Assembly (NCBI RefSeq): GCF_905163445.1
Contig: NC_053183.1
Span: forward strand, 11,098,001 to 11,162,000
Reading direction: 5' to 3'
Origin: Pararge aegeria
Taxonomy: Eukaryota > Arthropoda > Insecta > Lepidoptera > Nymphalidae
Length of the DNA: 64,000 bases
Shown here: positions 23,396 through 38,300 of the stretch, in pieces
Numbering within the stretch: the first letter of the stretch is position 1
How the letters are laid out: every line of letters starts with the position of its first letter
The notes under the pieces: model-generated
The model's input: only the letters and a program-made list of their open reading frames with translations
Told to the model about the DNA's origin: nothing
Databases searched by the model: none
Program-made: the position numbers and the translations under genes

Positions 23396-26300
23396 GTAAA
23401 CTAAATATAAAGTTAAGCAGAGTAACTGAGTTATTGTTTTTTACGGTCACAGTCTCCAATACGAGTGTTCTAGGCTTGGTTTTTATTTATGTTATAGTCT
23501 AAGTACGGACCGTATTGTCTAGAGCAAGACAAAGACAAAAATATTTACCGTTAAACATTTAATACATTAAAAGATAACTGGATAAAGTGCCACAGCCACG
23601 TAAAGTAAGACGTTACTTTAACATCATGAAAATGAATAAAATAAAATAAAAGTAAAAACTGAAATAAACGGTAATTATAGACGTCAGTAGGTAAAGAGAG
23701 TAGAAATTCAGATTTAAATAAATAACACTATCTTTTTGAATGGAAATAGTACGGTGAGAGACTTTCATGTTTTAGAGTTTCTAATCAGCGTATTTGAAAT
23801 ACCTACTTATTTGCAGTTTATGTCAGGTCATGTTATAAGTTAATCCTCACAATCACAGATACACTTTCTTATTTATAATATTAATATTGATTTATAATTT
23901 TACTACATATGACAATAGGTATAATAAATATTATACTTAACGGTGAATCACATTCACCGTTGGTATCTATCTCACTTCCTGTTTCTCAGTAACTTTTACT
24001 CATAAATGCAGTTATATTATTTTAATAAATCTTACTACTAAGTATTGACATTTAAATATCAATGTTTTCAGAAAACCGCATTATTAATTAATGCATTAAT
24101 ATCATTAAGTGTCTAGCTATATACTAAGTAGAACCTACCGGTATAAACAACTTGTTCATCTGTAATTCTAGGACATGCGATTCGTCATTTACTTCAGTAC
24201 TTAGGTACTATAACACTCTTAGGTTCATTTAACCTAACATATTTAAAATCTGAAGGAATCTGTAGATTTAACTATTTATTTATTTATCTGTTTTACAAAG
24301 TGAATTATTTAAGAAGAACTAGAGGTTAAGTACGCAATAAATCATAGTGTCTTCTGGAAATAATTTAAATTTGGAACCTGCATCAAGAAGTGCATGATAT
24401 TCGCAAGAGAGTCGCTGTTTCTATATCTACCTACCTACTATAAATTTTATACGCACTGCAATTGCCACGTATGTTGGTGTTGTCTAAATTGTGTGTCTTT
24501 TGGTGTACTCTCTGGGGTCATAGGGTTAAGACTCTGGAAACTCGGGCACTTTTGAAAGAAGTATCAATACTGTTATCGTGTCTACCGCGGATCTTACAGG
24601 TGCCAGCTGCGTTAGCAAAACAATAAGTTTATTCATTAAAAAGGGCAAGTGCCACTATCTAGGGTACACCTCGTTGTGGTTTTATTGAAGATGTTTTAAA
24701 ATAAATGTAGTTTCATTTTAGTACGCAGTTTATTTTTGGTTATATGTGTCTCATAAATGTTATAATCCAGGTAACCTGCTGCTGAATCTCTTCGGTTGCG
24801 GTGCCTGCATCAACATATCCCAGGGCTTGGATGCCCCGGCTGACATCGTACTTATTGCGCTCGCTTTCGGTCTCTCTGTCTTCGCCATTGTGTCTGTAAG
24901 TAGAACTTATTACTAACCGTTATAACTCTCCACAGTTACGTATTGATAACGTGACCGTATCTTAAAGTGCTGGAATTGCGATCCCGCACCGGCACACGCA
25001 GCGTAGGTCGGCCCCCAACGCGTAGGACAGATGACATCAGGCGAGTCGCTGGGAGCCGCTGGAGGCAAGCGGCCCAGGACCGTGTATTGTGGAACTCCCT
25101 ACAAAAGACCTAAGTCCAGCAGTGGACGTACATTGGTTGAAATGATGATGATGACGATGAACGTGACCATACGTACTTCGGGCGGGACAGTCCCGCTTTT
25201 AGGCTCTCTGTACCCAGCGAAGAATGGGCAGAATACCTTTTCTCCAAGGGAAAAGGAAAAATGTATAGATATCCCATCCCACAGTTTTTGCAAGGGCAAT
25301 AATATACATATAACGTCGACACTGGATTTCTTACCAGGGTATGCATACAGCAGGAAAATTGCGCAAAATGGCAAATTTTCTCCAAAAAATCTATTTTAGG
25401 GTAGGCAGTGGTTTTGTGCGTGTATGAAGTTCCACTGAATGTCGAACGGGTGTAAAGTTCTCCTTTCCACCGTTGCCGTGCTTTGAGAGTTGGACACGTC
25501 GTGATTGTATATGTAAGTGCATATAATCGGGTCACAGAATTAAGAACATATTATAGAATCCTCATTCAGCCATTATTGCATGCAGTACATTCTTTCCAAA
25601 AACGTCCTGCGCACGTCTCTCACTCTCGGAAAGTTCGTTTTTTCCATTCCCATTTTATGGTAAACGATTTTTTTTTAACAATTATAAGTACTACGACAAT
25701 ACACACATCGCCATCTAGTCCCAAAGTAATGCGTAGCTTGTGTTATGGCTAATAATATGACTGATGAATATTTTTATGAAAAATATACATAACCTGACAC
25801 TGAATAATATTCATGTTCATCACACAAACATTTTCCAGTTGTGGGAGTCGAACCCACAGCCTTGACTCAGAGGGTCGCTGCCTACTAAGCCAATCGGCCG
25901 TCAAACATGAGGGGTAAAATAATTACTGCCAACTGCTAAATTAAATGAATTGACCAACCGCCTGTTCGAGAAACACTGCTAAAGTGAAGTGGTTTTTGAT
26001 GCTACAATATTAGCCGTGTACACGGTTTCTGTATGTAATTAATTCTGTGACTCGGGGTATACATTATTTGACTCCTGCTTATGCTAACCTGTTTCGATAT
26101 CAAAAACTTCACATATCTGACGACAATGTATATCGGATTGGTAGATAACTTAGATATTGCAATATTTTTTTACGTCAAAGCAAATGTTTTTTCCTCTATG
26201 AATAAATTGTGTACATACTACATATTCTACCATCCGTAAGATGTGCACTTGCAAATTTTGGAACAATCGACGATCTCACAGTCTTCGCTCTAAACTACGA

Positions 26301-29300
26301 TTTGTGGTTGTTGAAAGGCTGGAGAAACAAATTCCTCGAAAGCTGGCAACGCATTCGTGGCTCCTTCGGGTCAGATGTTTATGGGAAGCGATAATCCCTT
26401 AACATCGGGTGACCCGATCACTGTTTTTTTAACGCGACATACGAGTTACAGACCTCTAAAAATTCCTATGCTTAGTCTATGTCAGAAGAGGCCGGCTAGA
26501 TGACGATGATGATGTGGTATCATACTTCAGAATATACCAATCGACCACAAGTACACATCTAAAACGAGTAACCAGCTCCGTGACTACTACATTATACAGC
26601 ATTATGCGTTTGTTCTACCTGCATTCGTCACAGACACAAAATAAGGTTTCATTCTTTTATACGTCAGCTTGAATGTTAAGTGATTATACCGTGGATTCGA
26701 AATAGAAGATCTATTTAACGATACGACACTATCTATTTTTTTTATATTTATATACCTACCAAGGTACCATATTAAAACCTCTATTAAAATTAGCATATTA
26801 TATGCTAATTCTAATTGAAGAAATCTTTCCATGTGCATAATATAATAAAAGCTACCTTATGTAAGATGAGGTATAGGTATACCTACCAGCAAGGCATCAA
26901 GCAAGTATAGGCCGCTGATCGCAATGACTTCCTCCTATACGAGCTGTATAAATATTCTAGGGTAGGCAGTACTTTTGTGCGTGTATGAATTGCATCATAA
27001 TTTTTTTTCTTTTTAATTTTGATGGGGCTGTAAAAACGCAGGTTTTATATTGTGAGATCCGGGATTTGGCCATCGATTTCCACGTACTTTTAAGTCCCGT
27101 TACTTATGTTATCACATACCTAAACCACAATAACATTATTTGTTATTGAATTGTACTACAATTATACATCTTCCATCTAAGTTCAATGTACAGTATTATT
27201 ATTGAGTTCTTCAAGGATAAGTATCTCTTTATATGTAGCGGGATAATAGGGAACCATCGAATGTTTGCGAAAAACCTGGGACGATTAGAGGGTCCTTACT
27301 TAAAATAATTGTACCCTCGGTTAGTTTTTTTACCATGACTATTTTTTTCTTTGACGCCAAGCTCACCTGCACGGCTAGCATGGGCAGGAGACAATTACAT
27401 CCCCGGGGAAAGGATAAAAATGTATCTTCTCCCACAGCTTTATCAACTCTCAGCGTACTGGCGCACAAGTGGAATTAATATTCTAATAATATATGCGTAA
27501 TAATAAACGCGGTCTAACTTCCCCTCTTCCATGTTCCCGTGCTTTAGCTTGTGGACACGTTCATTATATCCTTGTCCCCTGACAAGAGATATAATGAACG
27601 TGTCCACATTAACGTGTGTGATATAATCGGGGGATATAATTTTTTTCTCCTGCCCCGAGCTAAACTGCTAAACTGTTATAAAACCAAAACAGCTCCTAAT
27701 CGGTTTCTACTCGGCACCATACCGTACCAGTCAATCGCTTTGCGGTACGTCTTTGTCGGTGACTAGCGATCAGACCACAGGAAACTCGGATATTATAAAT
27801 TCCCAAACTTACCTCCTAGGGGTCCTATAAGACCACAGAACTAGGGAGGTCGTCTAAAGTTTAATTGGATACTGGACTTAGAAATTATGCATTGTAAAGT
27901 CACCATCTGTTTCTATTCTTCTTTTGTTTCTTTAACTTCTCATGGTTTGCAAAAAAAAAGCATAAATCAATAAATAAATCTGTTGAGGTATGAGATTGCT
28001 CCGTTATCAGGACGCAATATACCGCTTTGAGCTCATTTTGGAAGATCTATGAAACGTGTTGTTAATAGATTGTAGAAAATAGATTTTTTTGTAATAGTAA
28101 TAATTGAAGGACCAAGTAAACATCCCACCTGATGAAAAGTGGATAACTATGTTGTAGAAAATAGAAATTTTTGTAATAGTAATAATTGAAGGACCAAGTA
28201 AACATCCCACCTGATGAAAAGTGGATAACTATGTTCTTTAAAAAGAGCAATACCTCGATTCCCTTCGCACATCCAAGTATCACCATCAGCCCGAGGCGCC
28301 GTCGGTGGTTTTCGCGAATAACTAATATACAGCTTTGCGCTGTGTAGTTATATACAGTGGTAGAGTCACTAGTCTCACTACAAACTGACATACTTGCCTT
28401 TGGTTGCCTGGAATAGATCGCTATGTAGCGATAAGAAGAGAAGCGATGATTTGTTAAATTTTTATTTACAATTTTTCTATATGTTTATTTTGTGTACAAT
28501 AAAAGTGTATTCATTCATTCATTCATTCATTCATTCATTCATACTTGACGTTTAAAAGTGCTTATAAGGGAGGCCTACTTAAATAAATGTATTTTGAATT
28601 TTGCGCAATTCGCAATCATCCGGCCAACGTATTGAATAGGTTTAATCATCTTAGAGCCTGACCTGAAGATTTATATCCTAACCTAACCTACCTAAATTTA
28701 AATTTTGGATCTAACCTAATGAAAATTTAGAATTTGATTACAAACATATGATATCAACCATCCCTTAGCGATCGTCCTAGGTTTTTCGCAAAGACTCGAT
28801 TTGTAAGTTATCCTACGGCATGACCTAGGTACATGATCTTACTTAGGTTGTATTTTTTCCTTGTACTGACGTATGTAAGCATATTTCACATATCTATGTA
28901 CCTGAAAGTGCGGTTTCATCTGCAAATAACAATGAACCTTCCTTGAATCCTTGATGATGATATAATGTAAGACTTATTACTTTAAGTTACTTTAAGTAAC
29001 TTAACATCCTTCTATTGGTAATTGGTACCTACCAAGAACTTAATTAATAGGTAAATAAAATAAAAAGGAAGGATATAAAACTTCTTATACCTAATGGCTC
29101 GTGATAAAATGTTTCCTAGTAAATTATATAGCTTTTGGTTCATTTTCTAATAAACTATAAAATAATTTACTCAATAAAACTAAGAAAAATCTAAAAAAGC
29201 TGGAAGAAATTGCTATGTAGCGATAAGGCCACCATATTGTACTCTCTTGCTCGATGTGTACCTACCTTTATCTCTGTAACTCCTTTTTTCTTTGGTGTAC

Positions 29301-32300
29301 AATAAAAGTGTATACATTCATTCATTCATTCATAACTACCCAGCTAGAGTATCCTTTCAAACAAAATGGACGCCTTCAAATTTAAAATAATTATTTATTA
29401 CAAACATATGCACCTTCTCATTGAGATTATTTTAATGAACCCAAACACGCTATATCTGCCGTACGTTGAGGTTTTGGGTATACCGCAGCTTCCACAACTA
29501 CGAGGTTACCATGCCATGGAAATACCACCGATGTAACAGTTACCAAATTTCAATTCAAACGGACCTATGGAAGTTCGTAAGACACACGTTTGTTAAACAA
29601 GAAATGAACTTACACCTGAACAGACCTTCGTAAACTAACCAAAGAACCATCACGATCCTTTAGAAAATTTTAATTCTGATTTACAAATACCGCATCAAAA
29701 AGCAGTCCAGTCTACGATGTCATGCACAGAAACACAGATACATACCTTTATAATTTTAAAACTTCGTGTCGGGTGTACAACTTGTCTGCGACAATTGTAT
29801 ATTAAATATTAAATTTAGTATACCTAAAAACTAAAAATGATTACATAACACCGCCGGGTAGCCATAAAAGTTATTGGTTACGATTGTATAAGTTATTATT
29901 AAAATTTTTGCAGCTAGTTATGTTTGAAAAAACTATTGCCATCGAGTGCTGAATCTGAGAGCGATAGGGAACACTGTAGATCAGATGTTGATATTCCCCT
30001 ATTTCATCATTCAAAACTGAGCCGATTCCCGCTAAACGATAGTAACTAAAAGAATCATTTTATCTTTCAGGCAATAGGACATGTGTCAGGGGGTCACGTG
30101 AACCCAGCGGTCACTGCAGGAATGGCTGCAACTGGCAAAGTTAAGCCAGTAAGAGCAATCCTCTACGTGATCGCCCAGTGCGCAGGCGCAGCAGCTGGCT
30201 CCGGCCTCTTGAAAGCATTCACCCCCGATGCAGTTGCTGGAAAATTGGGTGTCACAGGATTGGGCACCAATGTGACCGCACTGCAAGGCTTCGGCATCGA
30301 ATTCTTCCTCGGATTCGTGCTCGTTTTTGTTGTTTGTGGGGTAAGTACAATTACAAAGCACCTTAACACTAGGAACGTAAAATTCAAAACCGCGCGTGAA
30401 CCTTTTAGTTTTAAGTTAGCGAATGCAGTTATCACCCTATCGCGAGCCTGTACTAGTGAAGAATTCGAAAAAATATATATACCCAAAACATTATCATTAC
30501 TCATCATAAACGGTAGACTCTATCCATGGAAGATAATCACCACGCTGGACAGACGGGTTGGTGATCGCAATAGATGGTAATAGTAACACAGAAGACGGTG
30601 TCACCCATTCTCTGTTATTCCTTAGTCGCCTCGTACCACACCCACGGGAATAAGAGGGGCTTATTATTATTATTTCAGTCAAGTTATTACATAGCAGATA
30701 TTTTTTATTTTATTTATTACTAGCGTACCCAGCCCGTTTCGCCGGGCTAGATTTTGCTTTGTTTTATTTAAACAATAAACTTACATCATTAAATTTTTAA
30801 TTTAAGTCTCATAATATATTAAATCATTTATTTCTCTCCGTATTCATTCTCTTCTATTCTCTTCTCGAGCGGGTGAAGATCATTATCTACACCGATGTGC
30901 ACCCAACAATAGAATATCATCATAGTAAATAAAAGCTGTATTTGACAGTTCAAAAATATGAGTGCTCCGATCGTCACCAAACTTTACAGGATTACTCGCC
31001 AGGTCAATCCGGAGATTCCCTGAAAGTTTCATTGAAATTGGTCCAACCGTTTCGGAGCCTATACGGAACATACCCACACACTTTCTCTTTTATATATATA
31101 GATAGATGGCCCAAACAGTTTTCTCAATACTTAAAATTAGTACAAAGAAAATAACACATACAGCAATTAAGTAGCCGCTAAAAATCATACGAATGCATTA
31201 AAATTGACAGCAAACTTATAACGTAACTATGAAACTTTACATATTAGAACAAAAAAAAACACATTGTTGATAGATAATGTTAATAAGGGAAGACACTTAT
31301 TAAAACTCCATCCATCAAAGTGGATATAAAAAAAAACATTGGAAGTAAAAATTTCGAATAAAGATGTTTTTTTAACTGAGCAATAGTAAGATTAAATAAA
31401 TCTAAATCCGAGAAATTATTATTATAGCTTTGAGTATAAGGTATATAAGAAAAGTTTTTGATTGCGGCAACAAAGTAGAACTTTTAAGTCTCCCGTGTGT
31501 ATAACTTCCTCGTATCTGCTCTCATTTTTTACAGATTCGACGATAAGTATTTATAAGTACCACTGTAACTTGATTCGAGTAAACCGGTTTACTTTGTAGC
31601 ACTATTTTGGAGTACACGTCATCCTTAATGAATAAGCTTGACTGAATCTTGGTGAGCGCAAAAAGTATTATATTCCAATGAATTTCTTGCGGTCGTAGCC
31701 GTAACTTCGAGGCGAAGTGGCAAATCCACAAACCGGACCATTTACGATTTAAAAGCTTTAATTAGGACCATTTAAGGTGTATACTATCACGTATGTATAC
31801 ATCTGCCCAGCGCAGATGATGTGCAAACCCTCTCCTTAACAGGGATTTAGCCCAGCTGTGGGCTGTTACAGGTTTTTAATTATTTGACAGCCGACTGGTG
31901 CAATGCTCAGCGACCCTGCTTTCTGAGTCCTAGGCTGTGGGTTCGATTCCAGCAACTGGAAAATGTTTGTGTGTTAAATATAAATGCTTTTACAGTCTCT
32001 GGGAGTTTATTATTCATAAAAATATTTACTCGTTATCTTAGTAGGTACCCATCAAACAAGCTACGCTTACTTTGGTGCTAGATGGCGATGTGTGTATTGT
32101 CGCATTATTTTTATTTCTTTATATATTGATGATGATAATGTAGGTACGTTGCACAAGTTTTATATACTGTTATATAGACACCGGTATGTTTTATGATATT
32201 TCCGAAGATCGCAGAACTGTCCCAAAAAGTTACGTGACCTAAAAGCATTAGTCTAATTAAAAAAGGATGTGATGAGCGTTAACGGTTAACGTTTAATGAG

Positions 32301-35300
32301 CATTCGAGATTCAATATCGCCTAAATTCTCGCTTGTTTAAAAATCAGACCTTTCGTTCGAGTGGTTATAGGTGAAATCATATTTCAATTCACTTATTGTA
32401 AAATTCATTTTTATAAGTACTACTGCTAATGGTTTCTCAGATTATTCAACTAACCTCTAACATTTACCTACAAATGACTAATAAATGGAATTCATTTAGA
32501 TGATTTTCAACGATAGTGGTCTGTAAGGCATGATGAATTATTCCGAACTTCATAGGGTAGTTACCCTATGAAGTTCGGAAATACATATATATAAAAATAT
32601 CTTATTTTTGCAGAAATTAAAGATTTTGTTGATATAAATTGTATATAATATTATAAAATAATATTTCCGCGAATGACAAAGTTATTCGCCTTTAAAAGTT
32701 CTAAAAAAGTTGTACAAAATGTTTACATAAACGTGACGCCATAATTTTGAAACCGGCCTTTGAAGTGTCATGGGGGATGTCTTTTTTGCAGTTTTTTATA
32801 TCGAAAATAAATACCATTCTCTCTTTGAGTATACATCATGTATATATTATGTAGGTATACATTAAGATTAATTCTTAGTTTAGAATATTACTGCATCTCC
32901 AAATGCGTAAACACTGAACATTGAACCTTGTTTGTTATCGAATTCCCCTTAATATCTAGCACTAGCCTACTCGTACAACTATTTACCGTAAATAGAGTTA
33001 ACCCTTAAAGCAATTAATTACAGCATAACAATGACAAGATCATAGTCACGATCTATTTAAGCCTAAAGCTACTACGTGCCCTCGAATTAACCTACGATAA
33101 ACAACTAATCAAACACACCGACATACTCATAACACGACGAGCGACGCGTCTAATGAAATTATACTAATAGATACTAGCTGTTGTCCGCGTTATTCGTACT
33201 CCTTGCATAAAAAGTAGCCTATACGGCCGATTGGCGCAGTTTGCAGCGACCCTGCTTTCTGAGCCCAAGGCCGTGGGTTCGATTCCCACTACTGGAAAAT
33301 GTTTGTGTGATGAGCATGAATGTTTTTCAGTGTCTGGGTGTTTATACGTATATTCTAAGTATTTATGTATATTATTCATAAAACTATTCATCAGTCATCT
33401 TAGTACCCATAACACAAGCTACGCTTACTTTGGGGCTAGAAGGCGAAGTATATTTATCTATATTGCTCTCAGTAATTTTAACTAACTAAATGCCAAAAAT
33501 GCTGTTGACTGGTTGCTTAGTTAGGGCGAGACAAAAGGGCAAACAAACAAACATACACAGTTTCGCATTTATAATATTAGTTAGTACCTATTGACTTGAC
33601 CCACTAATAATAATTCCTCTTAAAACTTTTGTCTATGGTCAAATTACTCTAGACAACGCGACGCGACAGTGCCAATTCTGTTGTACATGGTGCTATCCTT
33701 CAGAAAGCATTATAAAAATGAAAATCCTACTTTTAGACCTGTCAATTTAGTTAAGTTTAGATATTTGTGTACGACAGCATTAGCAACATTCTCACCGGTG
33801 TTGGTGCTAACCCCTAGTGATTTGACATCGGGTCATCTCCGAAGAACGCCTACTGCTAGGCATATTTAAGCTACTCGTTGTATGCCGTCTGTTTACCTTA
33901 AAGCTAGCATGCTCCCCATGAGATAACTATCTATACCCTTTACTCGTATTTTTCCTATAGATGAGATAATCAGTGAACATTAATCTCTATTGGCGCGCGT
34001 GGAAGCCCTACTTGAGGGGATCTTAGTTTGTCGAGTTCGGTCTCGGGGAGTCGACCAACGCGCAACGTTTGCGTTTGCGACGCATATCGTGGAATGAGTA
34101 TGCATCTGCCTTTATTTATGTATAGTATTTACGACTGTTTCTGAATAGTAATAAAACATTAGCTTCCGTGACGACTATCATTACTAAAGTGATTCAAGTT
34201 AATCTAGGTACGCTAATCTGTGCACGTTGAAATATTTAAAACGTTGCTAGGTATTCAATATAATAAATATACTTAGTTGGTGGGTTTTTACTTCACGGCA
34301 CTTAGTTATATGCACCACAAAAACAAACCAATTTGTCTATAAAACAAAACTACCGATACGAAGAATTGTAATTACAGACCGTAGATACCTATCTAATATT
34401 TGTATTCGGTTCCGAAGTTCAATTTGGTTTCAATGAAATTCGTAACTTTAAACATTTCATCAACGTAATGTGGTATTTTGTATGGAGTTCCAAATGCCAC
34501 GGTCTTGTGCTGCTTGGGTCTAGCGACTCCTTGCAACTCGTTTCATGTCATCTGTCCTCCTTCCATCTTCCACTGCTGCGTATAGCGGTGGAGGTCACCA
34601 TAAACATTACAACACCTTGGGACCATCGTCCATCGATTCTCTGAACTATGTGCCCCGCAAATTGCCACTTCAACTTTGCGACTCGTTGAGCTATGTTGGT
34701 ACGTAACTCTGGTTCTTCTACCGGCCTCATAGACTGAGAGACTCCCAGCATAGCTAGCTCTCTCTATCGCCCGCTTAGTGACTCGGAGCCATCTTATGAG
34801 ACCCAAAGTCTGCGACCACGTATCGATAAAATATTAACTTACAAGTATTTGTATTGAAGTCAAGAAGAGTAGTTGTAGTTTATCCATCAATTGAAAAATT
34901 GTAAAAAGCAAATTGTCTACCTTTTGTTTTTCATATATTTTTACCAGCCAAATGAAGACCGACGACTTTAATGTAACTTCCTCAGGCAACAGAAAATGGG
35001 ATATCTTTAATGATCTGGTAACAAGACCCAATAGGAAAGAGAGCCTGAGGGATTATATCTCTATTCTGCTTCAATACTGGTTGGCAGTCACTCACGATTA
35101 TAGATTGACAATCTGAACTTATGCACAACGTGCTCTGCTCAGAAATTTCTTATAGTAGACAAGCAAAGTTAAAGTTCTTGGTCTTTTTGTAGGTACCTAC
35201 CTAATTTGCTAAATCAAAGAACTGGTAGGCCGTTAATCCATAAATACATAGACTAAATAAATTATTAAAAACTATGACATCCAATTTACCTACCGTTGAT

Positions 35301-38300
35301 TGTCAAAGTTATTAATAAGCAAAGCTACCCAACTTTGCGGTATCTCGCCTTGTACCTTGCGTGACAGCTTATAGCATTCGACATGAACCGCTGACAATAG
35401 TTAAGGCAGATTTTAAAATCAATAACTAAAGCTACGCCTATGATGTATTTAATCATGCAAAAGCCTCAGCTACGACATCTTTTGATCCTTCACTCGATTC
35501 TTCACCTTTATACAAGGATTTTCAAAATTCAAAATTCATCACTAGGATTTTCAAAATTCATTTATTTCAAGTAGGCCTAATTTATAAGCGCTTTTGAAAC
35601 GTCAAGTCAGTCTGTTTGTAGTGACTCTACCACCGGAAGGCAGATTCCACTGAGAAGACCCGGCAAGAAACTCAGCAGATTGCTCTTTTCCAACATAATT
35701 TTATAGTTTAAGAATCTTTTGAATTTTTCTGTTTTGTGAGAGATGAGAGCGGAGTGGCTTGCTTCCAAGCAGCCTTGTTGTTAAGGAATTCATCAATCGT
35801 GTAGTAACCACGATTTTTACTTATGTCTATGATCATAATTGAATATCAAGATGAGTGGCGTAACCATAGATATGAGCAAACATCAGTCGATTTAGCTGGT
35901 AGTCCAACGCTTTCCCTGTTGGTAATTGATTCATCGATCTCAGACAATGGCATTGCAACCTCTTAAAAAGCGGTAAAACCTGATGGTAACGATGATATTT
36001 CTGTTAAAATATTTCAATACCAGTACTATGTTAGGAAATTCGAGATGCTAACCCCATCCATGCCTTGGAGAGAACGTTAAGCGTTCAAGGTCACTGACAC
36101 ATTTTGCTACTATCAAATATAAAGTTTACCAACCCGTATCGAAACAGCGTAGTGGATCTAACCCCTTAAATGCTCCCTCCTTTGCGATAAAGAGCTCTGT
36201 ACCAAACAGAGGACATTAATCCGCTGATGTTGAATAATAATAGTTACGTAGGTCCCTAAGTTAGCTGGCATTGGATAATACCGGCTAAGTGGTGAGAACC
36301 CACTGGGACTTTAATATGGCTTAAGATTTTAATAAAAATGATTACGAAATATTGTTTAGATATAGTAATTATGTTATTTAACCTTATTTTTTCTTTTTTT
36401 TTTAATCAGAGAAAATGCCTAATGCATACCACTCTGTTGGGGGAAACGGAGTAGTTATGTGGGATTTCCGCCCACTAAAAATTCTGTTTGCCCCTCAATA
36501 GACCTATAAGTAAGAGTACGGGATTCACTATATTATTTAACTTATTTGTAAATGTAAATAACAATGTTTGCATTAGGTATATAACAAAAGATTATAATAT
36601 ACGTGTACATAAAAAACTACACTTAAGACCTTACATCTTTACCGTCTCGTAGACTTATCTGAGAAACTGAAACGCTAATAGTTTTTGAGTAAATCATTGC
36701 CATAGTTTTTATTGAAGGAAGTCAGACCCCTAACATCACATGCAAAAGTAAAATCAAGTCACTCCTGTAGGTACGAATAGCGTAGTGTAGGTACTATGCA
36801 CGTGTCGGTCTTTGATCTTCAATAGGGTTGTTACTTAGAATGTTTTTAAATTAGTTTGTATGGAAAAAAATATGCTTCTTTTGATTCAATTATTTTACAG
36901 GGATTCCTTATGAAATAAACGTATGCATCCTTCAAGATTATTTCGTAATTCCGTTACACGTTGTATTATTGTATAGGGGTCTACCTGCGTTTTTAACTTT
37001 GCTTACGTTCCACAGGTATGCGACCCGAACAAACCAGACAGCAAAGCTACTGCTCCTCTCGCTATCGGTCTTACCGTCACGCTGGGTCATTTACTAGCCG
37101 TGGACTACACAGGCTCCGCCATGAACCCAGCGCGTTCCTTCGGATCTGCCTTAGTAGCCAGCGAATGGAGTGATCATTGGGTAAGAAAACCACATTTAAC
37201 TTACTCCTTCCCTTCGAAACAGGTCCGGAATTCTATTTTAATTTTTTGTATAAGTCAAGATTAATTCTAATTGTTCATTTCGCAGATCAACGTATCTACT
37301 GTAGCTATGTTGGCGAATTTAACGCTTAAAAAGTACCAGATTATTGGAGATCCCGGACACGATATTTCGTTACTTTAACCACAAAGTAATCTGTTTTACG
37401 GATTCCTGTTTTAGTTCGAGTTTAGGAATAGTTTTTCTTTCTCTCGCTTTTACTACCTATCTATACCATATTGATAACGGATATACTCACTCAGATGCGG
37501 TGAAGACTGTGTTAAGGACTTCGGCTTCACTTTCTGGGGGCCGAGTTCGAATCCCAGCACGCACGTCTAACTTTTCTAAGTAATGTGCGTTGTAAGTTAT
37601 TAAAATATCACTTGCTTCAACGGTGAAGGAAAACATCTTTAGGAAACCTACATACCTGCGAGTTCTCCATAACGTTCTCAAAGGCGTGTGGTTGTGTGGA
37701 AAGCCGTAGTCCACCAATCCGTACTGGTGGACGGCTTTAACCCTTCTTATTATGGGAGGAGACCTGTGCCCTGTAGTTGGCCGATAATGGGTTGATATGA
37801 TGATAATACAGTTTAAAAAGAGAAGAAAACTTCTTAGACTTCAAGAACCTCTTGTATCTTTAGTTAGTCAACGAAAGTAGTTGTTCACACAAAGTCCTAA
37901 AAAAATCGCCTTTTGTAAATCTATGAATGAATGAATGAATACACTTTTATTGTACACCACATAAACATAACAAATTAAAAGTAAAAATTTAACAAAAGGT
38001 ATACAATTTGGCGGCCTTATCGCTACATAGCGACCTCTTCCAGGCAACCAAAGGCGTTAAAAACAGCTCAAGAAGATCTATCTGAATAAAGAAAGTTTTT
38101 ACTTTGACTTTCGCAAACCCAAATTTTCGAATTTGCCATATTAGCAGATTACTACCTAGGCTTGATTTACATCGATGATTTATTAAAATGATTCCATTGG
38201 CCCTAATATAGTCATAGTTGTATATGAGAATGAACATAGCGTGAGGTCATCAACAATCACGAAACTATACATCCAACTAGGCAAGTAAGCGCTGGCGTAT

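Noticed and set aside
25110..25535. 141-codon minus-strand and 122-codon plus-strand frames at the same place
   Set aside because: Overlapping frames in LINE and interspersed repeat sequence inside aquaporin intron 2; no recognisable domain.
30083..30580. 165-codon frame running past aquaporin exon 3
   Set aside because: The part after 30340 is intron sequence after a consensus donor and has no channel similarity.
34913..35116. 67-codon frame with plausible composition
   Set aside because: Too short, no family resemblance, and located in an intron between LINE remnants.
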